NCBI RefSeq assembly: GCF_019802045.1 | Contig: NZ_JAHVHU010000019.1 | Location: forward strand, 25,710 to 89,709 | Direction: 5' to 3' | DNA length: 64,000 nucleotides | Source of the DNA: Membranihabitans marinus | GTDB lineage: Bacteria > Bacteroidota > Bacteroidia > Chitinophagales > Saprospiraceae | Translations under genes and position numbers: made by a program | Shown: one piece after another, positions 38,777 to 47,551 of the stretch | How positions within the stretch are numbered: the stretch's first letter is position 1 | Layout: the number at the start of each line of letters is the position of its first letter | The notes under the pieces: generated by a model | The model's database searches: none | What the model was told of the DNA's origin: nothing | The model's input: only the letters and a program-made list of their open reading frames with translations

Positions 38777-39325
38777 TTACAACGCAGTGGCGGTGTAAGT
38801 TACTTTTTGAGTATACGTTCCGGCAGGTTTCCCAAGAATGTCCGAAGAAGATGATTTTGCTTGTGGAATCACATATTCAAGATCCAAAACCAATGAACTT
38901 CCCAGATCCGCTCCGGCGATCAGTTTTTGGTCCGAAGTCGACAAGACCACATTGGAAGGTGTGCCGGTCATGGTCGTTGTCCCGCCAGTCACTGGTTTGA
39001 TGGTCAGTACATTAACCGGGATAAAATCGCTGCCTTTTTCAAAGTTTGCACCATTGGCTTTGACATTGACGTCAAAACTTTTCGTAGAGGTGACAATAAG
39101 ACTTTTGGGTACTTTCTTGGTCTGTGTTGAGTTGTAGTCTGCCGCAGTATTGTAATTAAATTCTACGGTGCTTCCATCGGCTGCACTTCCCGGGTCGATT
39201 GAGATGACATCGGACAGGTTGATGTTAACCTGAGTAGTGGCTGTGGTGTTTTGAGCAGTGGTATTAATGGATGTGAAAACCATTGCAACAAGAGCTAAAG
39301 TGGAAAGGATGATCAGTTTTTTCAT
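38777..39325 (-). CDS. Small secreted beta-rich protein of unknown function
   Basis: 182 residues with a clear signal peptide (cleavage near NTTAQ). The mature part is rich in Thr, Ser, Val and Asn and lacks Cys. Segments such as QVNINLSDVISI, TSTKSFDVNVKANG and YVIPQAK suggest a single beta-sandwich, and the C-terminus KVTYTATAL resembles the closing strand of pilin-like or DUF4402-type surface proteins. The gene has its own consensus promoter and a strong terminator, so it is expressed alone, possibly at a high level. Function unknown. Confidence 0.8.
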   Translation of the reverse strand: MKKLIILSTLALVAMVFTSINTTAQNTTATTQVNINLSDVISIDPGSAADGSTVEFNYNTAADYNSTQTKKVPKSLIVTSTKSFDVNVKANGANFEKGSDFIPVNVLTIKPVTGGTTTMTGTPSNVVLSTSDQKLIAGADLGSSLVLDLEYVIPQAKSSSSDILGKPAGTYTQKVTYTATAL

Positions 39326-39386
39326 AATTCTTAAGTTGTGGGTTGTGAGTATATATTTTTAATTGTTTTGTCTTCGTTTGACAATG

Positions 39387-39424
39387 CAAATATAGGGGCA
39401 CCCCGAAGGTTGACTTGTAGTCAA
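39387..39424 (-). promoter_or_regulatory. Predicted promoter and operator of the secreted protein gene
   Basis: On the minus strand TATATTTG (39387-39394) is a perfect -7 element, giving a start near 39381 and a leader of about 56 nt. An inverted repeat TTGAC-N5-GTCAA at 39410-39424 covers the -33 area, where a good -33 is missing; this fits an activator site. Confidence 0.5.
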
Positions 39425-39476
39425 ACTTGTAAGTTGATGTAGTAATAAGTTGACAAGGCGCTACGCTGTTAGGTAT

Positions 39477-39598
39477 TGGGACGCATTGCTTTAGCAGTTG
39501 GTGGCAGACACTTGCCGGGAGGGCCTTGTGAGTGGGATAGTGTCTGGCACCTATTATGGGACGCTGCGCTTTAGCAGTTAGGACGCTTCGCTTTGGTA
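39477..39598. repeat. Hairpin flanked by GGGACGC...CTTTAGCAGTT direct repeats
   Basis: GGGACGCATTGCTTTAGCAG begins at about 39478 and GGGACGCTGCGCTTTAGCAG at about 39558, followed by GGACGCTTCGCTTTGG. Between them GGTGGCAGACACT (39500-39512) pairs with AGTGTCTGGCACC (39539-39551), 12 of 13 positions. It is part of a 943-bp gene-free gap that also holds a relic of the 126-bp repeat and three short palindromes. Confidence 0.7.
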
Positions 39599-39712
39599 CT
39601 TTCATCTAATGTCAAGGAAGTGCGATAACCACAATGCTCTGGAAGATGGGATGAAATCTTCGACTTACTTATGGGTTAAAAATGTGCCGAGCCGCTGGCT
39701 CTCAAATTACTT

Positions 39713-39772
39713 TAACCCGCTTTATTCATCTGGTCAATAATCCAGTAAAAATTGATTTTGGCCTATCGTTGA
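39713..39772 (-). repeat. Degenerate relic of the 126-bp repeat
   Basis: TAACCCGCTTTATTCATCTG then GTCAAT matches the right end of the repeat on the opposite strand (22 of about 26 positions). AAAATTGATTTTGGCCTAT further on resembles the hairpin 1 arm, with roughly 30 bp missing between them. Confidence 0.5.
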
Positions 39773-39875
39773 TTTGTCTATAATCAGTTTTGATATTCAT
39801 CTATTTATCCGTTCACCGGGCTAATTTTGGCCACCGGATATAGGTTGGTTTTCTAACTTCCATCTAACCTAATCT

Positions 39876-39976
39876 GACCCTGACTGGGTCAGAATCCTTG
39901 CAAATAAAAGACCTCAGAGAGGTCTAATTAGGTTAGCTAAATTATTTGCACTCCGACGAACGACCTCAGAGAGGTC
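39876..39976. repeat. Three short palindromic hairpins in a row
   Basis: GACCC-TGACT-GGGTC (39876-39890), GACCTC-AGA-GAGGTC (39910-39924) and the same again at 39962-39976. The last two are each followed by a related ATTAG-containing word, and CTAATCT precedes the first. GCAAATAA and TTATTTGC frame the middle one. Confidence 0.8.
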
Positions 39977-40233
39977 GGATTAGATTCTGAATCGTATAAA
40001 GATTTGGATGATGAAGATATGGTAAAAAAGGAGCCATCAATAGTGTTTGGTATTTATGATTTGGAGCACTAATGGTCCCATTCAAATACCCCACGATATT
40101 TGTAAATCTAAGAGCTGCACGTTTTGAACGTAGTTCAGAATATAATTTATAAATCACAAGCCTGATAATTTTATCTGTTGTTGTAGCCGCACGGTGGTTT
40201 TATCTACAACCTTATTTCCATGGTTATTTTTCT

Positions 40234-40241
40234 TAGCTTTG
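40234..40241 (+). promoter_or_regulatory. -7 element upstream of the ABC-F gene
   Basis: TAGCTTTG matches TAnnTTTG exactly, 27 bp before the ATG at 40269. No good -33 was found at the expected spacing. Confidence 0.4.
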
Positions 40242-40268
40242 TAACTGAACATTTTACAGAAACAATAT

Positions 40269-42104
40269 ATGCATATACTCAGTGCAGAACATATGACCAA
40301 AGTCCATGGAGACCGTGTGCTTTTCGAGGATTTGACGATTCATATGTCTCAGGGGGACAAGATCGGTTTCGTGGCTCCCAATGGGAGTGGTAAATCGACC
40401 ATCATTCACATGTTAACGGGAAAGGAGCAATCCGATCAGCGGGATTTTCGGTTGTATATCAATCCGGATATCCGGGTGGGCTATTTGCCGCAGCAGGAAG
40501 ACATCGATGAAAGCAAGACAATCCTTGATTATATCTTTAGCAATCCGCTGCCTGAGATTCAGGCGATGCGGATGTACCGGGAAGCGCGACAGAATGACGA
40601 TGCAGAACTTCTGTCTGAAGCTGTCCAGGCCATGGATGCCAGTCGGGGCTGGGACATTGAGTCGAGGATTGAGGAAATTTTGACGAAACTGCTTGTGCCG
40701 GATCCGCAACGGCTCATGGGTACCTTGAGCGGAGGCCAGGTCAAACGAGTATTATTATCTCGACTCCTGATTGATGATCCGGATTTGCTCATACTCGATG
40801 AGCCGACCAATCATCTGGATGTTGAAATGATTGACTGGTTGGAGAACTATTTAGCTCAACCCTCGAAGACCCTGTTTATGGTCACGCACGACCGGTATTT
40901 CCTGGAAGATGTTTGTACACAAATCCTGGAATTGGATCAAGGAAAATTGTATCAGTACCCCGGAAACTATGCGTATTTTTTGGAAAAAAGAGAAGAACGG
41001 GCTGTGTTGCAAGAAACTACGACGACCAAGGCTCGAAAGTTGATGAAAAAGGAATTGGACTGGATCAACCGAATGCCCAAGGCCCGAACGACAAAAAACA
41101 AAGCCCGGGTGGATGCCTTCGATGATATACGGAAGGAAGCCCAGCAAGATATTTACCGGCAGGAATTGGTATTCAATATACGGCCACATCGGATGGGATC
41201 CAAGATCCTGGAGTGTCACCATGTGTCCAAATCCTATGGAGACCTCCATCTGATCAAAGATTTTTCCTACAAATGGAAGAAAGGAGAAAAAATCGGATTG
41301 GTGGGGAAGAATGGAACCGGCAAATCTACCTTTATCAAGATGTTGACCGGAGAGATTGCACCAGACAGCGGGAAAATTGTCACCGGAGAAAACACGCGGT
41401 TTGGGTATTTCCGACAGGAAGAACGGCTGCCCGAAACTGATATCCCCATGATCGATGTGATTCGTTCTGTGGCTGACCACCTACCGTTGAAGAACGGGGG
41501 CTCGCTGAGTGCAGAGCAACTCATGGAACGTTTTTTGTTTCCCCGTCCCCGGCACCGGGTGCGTTATTCTCTCCTCAGTGGGGGTGAAAAGCGCCGGTTG
41601 CAATTGCTGCGAGTCTTGATGACCAATCCCAACTTCCTCATTCTGGATGAGCCGGCTAATGACCTGGATATTCTGACTTTGAATACGCTTGAAGAGTTTT
41701 TGATGGAATTTGAAGGGTGCATTCTTCTGGCCAGCCACGATCGTTATATGACCGATAAAATCGTCGATCACTTGTTTATACTGGATGGTGCCGGGAACGT
41801 GCAGGATTTCAACGGATCGTACAATGATTATTTGTCCCGCGACCAATCTCCGGCCGCACCCCAAAATCAGGTACAACCCCGGTCTGCAGAAAATGAATAT
41901 GAATTGAGGAAAAAGATTCGAAGCGTAGAGAATCAGATTCAAAAGCTGGAATCGAAAAAGACGGACATTGAAAATCGTTTTCAAGAAACCAATATCACAC
42001 CGGAACAAATCAAGGAGTGGAATATAGAGTTGGATAAGGTGAAAGATGATATCGCTGCAAAAGAAAGCGAATGGGAGGCTTCTGTCGAAGCACTGGAAAG
42101 TTAA
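40269..42104 (+). CDS. ABC-F family ATPase (Uup/EttA type)
   Basis: 611 residues, two ATP-binding cassettes and no membrane segment. Cassette 1: Walker A APNGSGKST, signature TLSGGQVKR, Walker B LLILDEPTNHLD. Cassette 2: GKNGTGKST, LLSGGEKRR, FLILDEPANDLD. The interdomain P-site linker is basic (KKELDWINRMPKARTTKNKA), and a coiled coil of about 70 residues closes the protein. This layout is that of the Uup branch of ribosome-associated ABC-F proteins. It probably acts on stalled ribosomes in the cytoplasm. Confidence 0.9.
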   Translation: MHILSAEHMTKVHGDRVLFEDLTIHMSQGDKIGFVAPNGSGKSTIIHMLTGKEQSDQRDFRLYINPDIRVGYLPQQEDIDESKTILDYIFSNPLPEIQAMRMYREARQNDDAELLSEAVQAMDASRGWDIESRIEEILTKLLVPDPQRLMGTLSGGQVKRVLLSRLLIDDPDLLILDEPTNHLDVEMIDWLENYLAQPSKTLFMVTHDRYFLEDVCTQILELDQGKLYQYPGNYAYFLEKREERAVLQETTTTKARKLMKKELDWINRMPKARTTKNKARVDAFDDIRKEAQQDIYRQELVFNIRPHRMGSKILECHHVSKSYGDLHLIKDFSYKWKKGEKIGLVGKNGTGKSTFIKMLTGEIAPDSGKIVTGENTRFGYFRQEERLPETDIPMIDVIRSVADHLPLKNGGSLSAEQLMERFLFPRPRHRVRYSLLSGGEKRRLQLLRVLMTNPNFLILDEPANDLDILTLNTLEEFLMEFEGCILLASHDRYMTDKIVDHLFILDGAGNVQDFNGSYNDYLSRDQSPAAPQNQVQPRSAENEYELRKKIRSVENQIQKLESKKTDIENRFQETNITPEQIKEWNIELDKVKDDIAAKESEWEASVEALES

Positions 42105-42507
42105 TAGGGTGGGGTTTGGATTTTGTCTGATCTGATCGGCTATGTACTATTGCAAGTGGAACAAAATTCGAAGCATTATTATTTTTCCTGACGACAAATG
42201 TCAAGGACGGTGCCTGCAGGATACCCAGATCAACGCAGATAGACCAAGCCGGCGGCTTGATTAGATAGTCAATACCGCCATAGCTCGTGCTCCGTTACGC
42301 GGCCGATGGCGCAAGTTTTGCGAAAATCGTCGGGCATTATAGTAATACGTATTTAGTGCGTGATGTACCAGGATTTTCAGGCTGACGGATCAATGATTTT
42401 TCAGGATTCAGTGGGGTTAAAAGTTGCTTTGATACAATAATCCAACGGGATATCACTTTTCTATCTTAATTCAATAACTTTGTCTACCAATAAATACCTA
42501 CCGCAGG
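42105..42507. other. Intergenic region between ABC-F and YfhO-like genes
   Basis: 403 bp. TAACTTTG at 42475-42482 is an exact -7 element 25 bp before the next gene. The middle part is GC-richer but holds no gene or strong hairpin that I can support. Confidence 0.45.
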
Positions 42508-44919
42508 ATGATCAATAAAAAGAATCTTATCCGGACCGCTGTTTCGCTTGGCCTATTTCTCGTGATCAGCGTTGTCCTATTTTACCCCCAGTTGCAAGGA
42601 AAAATATACAAAGCCGGAGATACGGTCGAATATATGGCCAAAAGTCAGGAAATCCGGGAATTGCGGGAAGAAACCGGCCGGGAAGTCCTTTGGTCTGATG
42701 CGATATTTTCAGGGATGCCGTCTTACTTTGTCAGTTTAAAGTACCAGGGAAATGTGCTGAAAACGGTTCAGGATTTGTTCTTCACGATTTTTAAGCGACC
42801 CATCGGTTATTTTTTATTGGGGTTGATCGTCATGTTTTTGAGTCTTAAGGCCATGCGAGTCAACCATTGGTTGGCGACGCTCGGCGCGATCGTCGCGGTG
42901 TGGTCAGCAAATAATTTTATATTATTTAGTGCTGGCCACATGAGTAAGATCGTGACCATTTTTTATCTGCCTTTACTGCTGAGCGGGATCATTATTTTGT
43001 TCCGGAAAAATTATTTGCTGGGTGGAATTTTATTTGCACTGGGCGCTGTCATGTCGATTTTGGCGAATCACCCGCAGATGGTCTATTATTTTGCTTTGGC
43101 CATGATACCCTATTTGATTTACAAATTGGTCGAAGGATTGCGGGCTGGTCAGATTGCGACGCTTGGGAAGGTGTACGGTATTTTGATATTGGGGTTGGCG
43201 TTGGGTGTCGCATCCAATACCTCCCGCATCTGGACCTCCCTGGAGTACAAGGAAGCGTCGACCCGGGGCGGGTCGGTGCTGGAGCAGGAAGCGCAGACCA
43301 ATACGACGGAAGGTCTGGGTTGGGAATATGCGATGCAATGGAGCAATGGCACAAACGACCTGTGGGCATCATTGATTCCCGGTGCCGTGGGCGGGGGGAG
43401 CCAGGAACCGGTGCCGCATGGTACACAACTCGAAGATCTGCTGCGTCAGAACAATTCGCCCAAGAAAGGCGGCAAATACTTGGGCCCGCTGTATTGGGGT
43501 GAATTACCTTTTACTTCCGGACCGATTTACTTTGGAGCGGCTTTGATCCTGGTCTTGGTTTTTGTGTTTCCATTTCTGACTGTGGGCCAGCGTTGGTTGT
43601 ATGGGGGGGCTACAGTAATGACCATGTTGCTATCGCTGGGAAAGAATGCCGCCTGGTTCAATCATATTTTGTTTGATTATTTTCCGATGTTCAATAATTT
43701 TCGGGCGCCCAACAGTGCTTTAAGCATCTTGCCATTGTTTTTGGCTTTCGGAGCCGTCACCGGATTGGATCACTGGCAGCAACAGATCACGTCCCGGAAG
43801 ATCACCGCCATTCCCAGAGGGTTTTGGATCCGCACCGGTTCGGTAGCGGGGTTGTGTTTGATCATTGCTTTACTTGGTGGCAGTTTGTTTTCCTTTGAAG
43901 GCGTCAATGCGCAGAGTTTTGCGCAGCAAAATGTCCTGGATGTGATCAAAGAAGCCCGGCAGGCTTTGCTGAGGCAGGATGCATTTCGCTCATTTTTGAT
44001 GGCAGTATTGGCAGCTCTTCCTTTGTGGGCCTTTTATAAGAAAAAGCTCAATGTCGGAACTCTTTCTTTGGCATTGGGAGTAGTCTTTCTGATCGATGCG
44101 CTGCCGGTCAGTTACCGGTATTTTAATATGGACAATTTTGTGAGTTCGCGGGAATACAATCAGACCTTTACCCCGCGTCCTGTTGATGAACAGATACTTT
44201 CCCGGGAGCAGAACAGAGCAGATTACCGGGTACTGGATTATTCAATCAATACTTTCAATTCCAATAGGACCTCCTACTACCACAACACCATCGGGGGGTA
44301 TCATGCTGTGAAAATGTCCCGGTATCAGGATGTCATCGATGGGTACATCAGCAAAGGGAATCAGCAGGTACTCAATATGCTCAATACCAAATACATCATC
44401 AATCAAAACGGAGCGGTTCAACAGAACCCCAATGCGAACGGTGCCGCCTGGTTTGTCCGGAATGTCGATTATGTCAACAGTGCCGATGAAGAATTCAGGC
44501 AGTTGGAAAATCTGAACACGGAATCCACCGCGGTGATCAATAGGGAGGCATTTGGTGATGTCCTGGAGGGCAAAACAGAATATTCGGTCGGCACGGTCGA
44601 ACGGACCCAAAAAATTCCCGATGATATGATCTATCAGACGAATAATACCGGGGAAGGTTTACTTGTTCTTTCGGAGGTGTGGTACGATGGTCCGGGTTGG
44701 GCTGCCACCGTAGATGGGGAAGAAGTTCCATTGATTCGGACCGATTTTTTATTGCGTGCCGTGGAGGTGCCCGCCGGAGAACACGAAGTGCGGTTGACTT
44801 TTGAGCCTGATAGTTATTATTTGGGCGAGAAAATATCGCTGGGTTCGACGATTTTGTTGTTATTATTAATTGTGTATTATCTTTTTCGTCATGTTCGACC
44901 CAATTACCGTAAAGCTTAG
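42508..44919 (+). CDS. YfhO-family polytopic membrane protein
   Basis: 803 residues with about twelve to thirteen membrane segments over residues 1-550, then a soluble extracytoplasmic domain of about 200 residues and a final membrane helix. Typical YfhO landmarks include FYPQLQGKIYKAGDTVEYM near the N-terminus and VLSEVWYDGPGWAATVDGEE near the C-terminus. YfhO proteins are GT-C-like; some act in glycosylation of lipoteichoic acid or other surface polymers. It ends 12 bp before a glycosyltransferase gene, which fits a role in surface sugar transfer. Confidence 0.8.
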   Translation: MINKKNLIRTAVSLGLFLVISVVLFYPQLQGKIYKAGDTVEYMAKSQEIRELREETGREVLWSDAIFSGMPSYFVSLKYQGNVLKTVQDLFFTIFKRPIGYFLLGLIVMFLSLKAMRVNHWLATLGAIVAVWSANNFILFSAGHMSKIVTIFYLPLLLSGIIILFRKNYLLGGILFALGAVMSILANHPQMVYYFALAMIPYLIYKLVEGLRAGQIATLGKVYGILILGLALGVASNTSRIWTSLEYKEASTRGGSVLEQEAQTNTTEGLGWEYAMQWSNGTNDLWASLIPGAVGGGSQEPVPHGTQLEDLLRQNNSPKKGGKYLGPLYWGELPFTSGPIYFGAALILVLVFVFPFLTVGQRWLYGGATVMTMLLSLGKNAAWFNHILFDYFPMFNNFRAPNSALSILPLFLAFGAVTGLDHWQQQITSRKITAIPRGFWIRTGSVAGLCLIIALLGGSLFSFEGVNAQSFAQQNVLDVIKEARQALLRQDAFRSFLMAVLAALPLWAFYKKKLNVGTLSLALGVVFLIDALPVSYRYFNMDNFVSSREYNQTFTPRPVDEQILSREQNRADYRVLDYSINTFNSNRTSYYHNTIGGYHAVKMSRYQDVIDGYISKGNQQVLNMLNTKYIINQNGAVQQNPNANGAAWFVRNVDYVNSADEEFRQLENLNTESTAVINREAFGDVLEGKTEYSVGTVERTQKIPDDMIYQTNNTGEGLLVLSEVWYDGPGWAATVDGEEVPLIRTDFLLRAVEVPAGEHEVRLTFEPDSYYLGEKISLGSTILLLLLIVYYLFRHVRPNYRKA

Positions 44920-44931
44920 TATCGGATTGAA

Positions 44932-45993
44932 ATGAAAAGTAAGAACATAAAAAATGTATTATTTGTCGCTCCTTTCATGGAAAGCTTTATTAAGGGCGAC
45001 ATTAAAATTCTATCCCGTCACTTTAACGTCATCACAAATATATACCCGTGGAAGAATAAAAAATTTACGCTGTGGTATATGCTTCAGCAACTTTGGCTTA
45101 TCGTATTTAATATGTATAAACTTGATGCTATAGTCGTGTCATTTGGAGGTTATTGGGCTCTCATTCCAGCGATGATGGGACGTGTACTTGGAATTCCAGT
45201 TTATATAATTGTTCATGGAACAGACTGTTGTTCTATACCATCGATCAACTATGGGATGCTTCGAAAACAACCGTTAAAGATGGTGTGCGCTTGGTCGTAT
45301 TCGTTGTCAACCATGATTTTACCTGTCAGTGATTCACTTAAACATACCATCAACACTTATTATGATTCAGCAGATAAGAATGAAAAAACGCAAGGAATAC
45401 TTCATTTTTTTCCAAAGTTGAAGACTTCTTTTAGAACTATATTTAATGGATTGGATCCCAAATTCTGGATAAAGGATTCTACCAATACAAATAGATCTGA
45501 GAACTCCTTTATAACTGTGTTATCTGAAGCTCAGTATAAAAGAAAGGGAGGTGATTTGATAGTCAAAGCAGCGAAAAAGTTTCCTAATGCAACCTTCTAT
45601 ATTGCAGGTACATCTACGATTGATCTGGACGTAGCTCCGCCAGACAATGTGATTTGGTTAGGACGGTTGTCACCAGAAGAATTGAGGATGTATTATCGAA
45701 AGTCCACTTTCTATCTGCAATTATCCATATTTGAAGGATTTGGTTGTGCCCTTTGTGAAGCCATGTTAACTGAATGCATACCTATTGGATCTTCGGCCAA
45801 TATGATTCCTGAAATCATAGGAGACACTGGATTTATCCTGAAAAAAAGAGACATCAGAGAGCTTGAATCAATCCTAAATCATGTACTTTCTATATCAGAC
45901 AAAGCTAAAATGGGTAAAATGGCACGAGATAAGGTGATCAAAGATTATACTTTTGATATTCGCGAAAGAAAGTTGTTAACCATCTTAACTTAA
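44932..45993 (+). CDS. Glycosyltransferase, GT4-like (GT-B fold)
   Basis: 353 residues. An N-terminal Rossmann-like half (NVLFVAPFMESFIKGDIKIL, VSFGGYWALIPAMM) is followed by a C-terminal half with the donor-binding region LSIFEGFGCALCEAMLTECI and IPIGSSANMIPEIIGDTGF, the E-x7-E pattern of GT4 enzymes. DNA here is clearly richer in A and T than the YfhO-like gene 12 bp before it, suggesting a separately acquired cassette. It faces the flippase gene convergently with a 14-bp gap. Confidence 0.78.
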   Translation: MKSKNIKNVLFVAPFMESFIKGDIKILSRHFNVITNIYPWKNKKFTLWYMLQQLWLIVFNMYKLDAIVVSFGGYWALIPAMMGRVLGIPVYIIVHGTDCCSIPSINYGMLRKQPLKMVCAWSYSLSTMILPVSDSLKHTINTYYDSADKNEKTQGILHFFPKLKTSFRTIFNGLDPKFWIKDSTNTNRSENSFITVLSEAQYKRKGGDLIVKAAKKFPNATFYIAGTSTIDLDVAPPDNVIWLGRLSPEELRMYYRKSTFYLQLSIFEGFGCALCEAMLTECIPIGSSANMIPEIIGDTGFILKKRDIRELESILNHVLSISDKAKMGKMARDKVIKDYTFDIRERKLLTILT

Positions 45994-46007
45994 AAACCAT
46001 TTTTACA

Positions 46008-47492
46008 TTATTTTCGCCATTTTAATAGCCTGTATATTAATTGATTGAGGTCTGGAGATATTTTGAAATACAGTACGAGTGATGCAATTATAGATAATGT
46101 AATTCCGGATTTTAATGCAATCGTAAGTAGTAAATATCCTGTCTTGGGTATAAAGTGACCGACCAAATACGCAAGAATTCCGATCAATAATACCCACACA
46201 TGCTTCCAAGAAAAAGGTTGCATATCAAATTTTTTCCATACGAAAACAAATTTTAATAGGTTGTAGAGGGTGAGTGAAAGCAAGGTGGCTAATGCTGCAC
46301 CATTAAGTTGATAAATGGGGATAAAGGTAAAGTTGAAATAAATATTCAAGATGCCGAGTGTTATAACCATGTACAGATTAAAGCTATAAAACGGAGAGTA
46401 GTTTATGATCTGGCTATTTAGTCCTGTAGTCATATCAAAAACCTTTGCTATTCCAAGCAATAAAACCACATTTTTACCCATTACCAGCGTATCGTATTTA
46501 TTGGATAGTCGGAATATATCATCGATAGACACATAAACACAGGTCAATAATGTTATACCTGCAATCATCAATATGAGGGAGGAAGATTTATAAAGCTTAT
46601 TAACTTCAGCAAATTTCTCAGATTTCATATTTTGCGAAATTATTGGTGAAGCGATACTAGACATGGATTGATAGGGTGTTATAATTACATTGGTTATGTT
46701 TTCTGCTATTCCATAAATTCCTGTGCTTCGGAAACTAAGTAAAGTAGCTGTCATTATCGCATCGACTCTAAAAGCAATATTGGAGCCAAAATTTCCAACC
46801 ATACCATACAGAGAATACCTCACCATGCTCGATATTCGTCTCCTGGTTAAAATGGAGGTCATTGGTTTCAGGTGCAGTTCTCCAATTTTGTGAATATAAA
46901 TAAGCAATGAGAAGACGATGATCCCATGAATTATTATAAGCCCCCATTTGAATCCCGGAATTGAAATTGTTTGATAGTGAAACAATAGAATTAGTATTGG
47001 TAGTCCAATCTTGAAAAACAAGGAATTGACTATGCCGGGTACAACGATCAATCGGAAGTTACTAATGTATTTAGTTAAAATCGTGATTAAAATTAACAAG
47101 AAAGTTAATGTAGTGATTTCCAAAATATTGTCTGAAAATACATCAACATCCATTCTCAGCCATTCTAATAAAACGTAGAAATCATTTTTGAATAAAAATA
47201 GAATACTCGTCGCCATCAAAAAACTAAGCGTAGCAAGCAGAACAAGCAGCCCTAAAAAACCAAAATGACTTTTATTCTTGTTTTTGAATTCTGGGAAAAA
47301 TCGGATAACAAGACTATCTATTCCTAAGGATAAAACTGGTCCAATTAAGCCAGCAGTACCGAGCATAAACTTGGCGATACCATACATCGACTCTTCGAGG
47401 GGGTAAATAAACAATGTCGAAACAAATCCAATAGTCACTCCCAAATAACTGACTATGGTTTGCTTAATGCCTTGTCGTTTGATCACACCCAT
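46008..47492 (-). CDS. Polysaccharide flippase (Wzx/MATE-like)
   Basis: 494 residues with twelve to fourteen membrane segments, beginning GVIKRQGIKQTIVSYLGVTI as in oligosaccharide repeat-unit flippases of the MOP superfamily. Basic loops (TSILTRRRISSMVRYSLYG) match the family. It should move a lipid-linked oligosaccharide across the inner membrane. It is AT-rich like its neighbours and flanked by glycosyltransferases. Confidence 0.85.
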   Translation of the reverse strand: MGVIKRQGIKQTIVSYLGVTIGFVSTLFIYPLEESMYGIAKFMLGTAGLIGPVLSLGIDSLVIRFFPEFKNKNKSHFGFLGLLVLLATLSFLMATSILFLFKNDFYVLLEWLRMDVDVFSDNILEITTLTFLLILITILTKYISNFRLIVVPGIVNSLFFKIGLPILILLFHYQTISIPGFKWGLIIIHGIIVFSLLIYIHKIGELHLKPMTSILTRRRISSMVRYSLYGMVGNFGSNIAFRVDAIMTATLLSFRSTGIYGIAENITNVIITPYQSMSSIASPIISQNMKSEKFAEVNKLYKSSSLILMIAGITLLTCVYVSIDDIFRLSNKYDTLVMGKNVVLLLGIAKVFDMTTGLNSQIINYSPFYSFNLYMVITLGILNIYFNFTFIPIYQLNGAALATLLSLTLYNLLKFVFVWKKFDMQPFSWKHVWVLLIGILAYLVGHFIPKTGYLLLTIALKSGITLSIIASLVLYFKISPDLNQLIYRLLKWRK

Positions 47493-47551
47493 TATGTTAC
47501 TGTTATTTTATTGGTATGATTGGATCAGGAAACATTCAGAAATTTGCATTA

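Noticed and set aside
39876..39976. Possible CRISPR repeats (GACCTCAGAGAGGTC twice)
   Set aside because: Only two identical 15-bp palindromes with a third variant; spacing is uneven and no cas genes are present.
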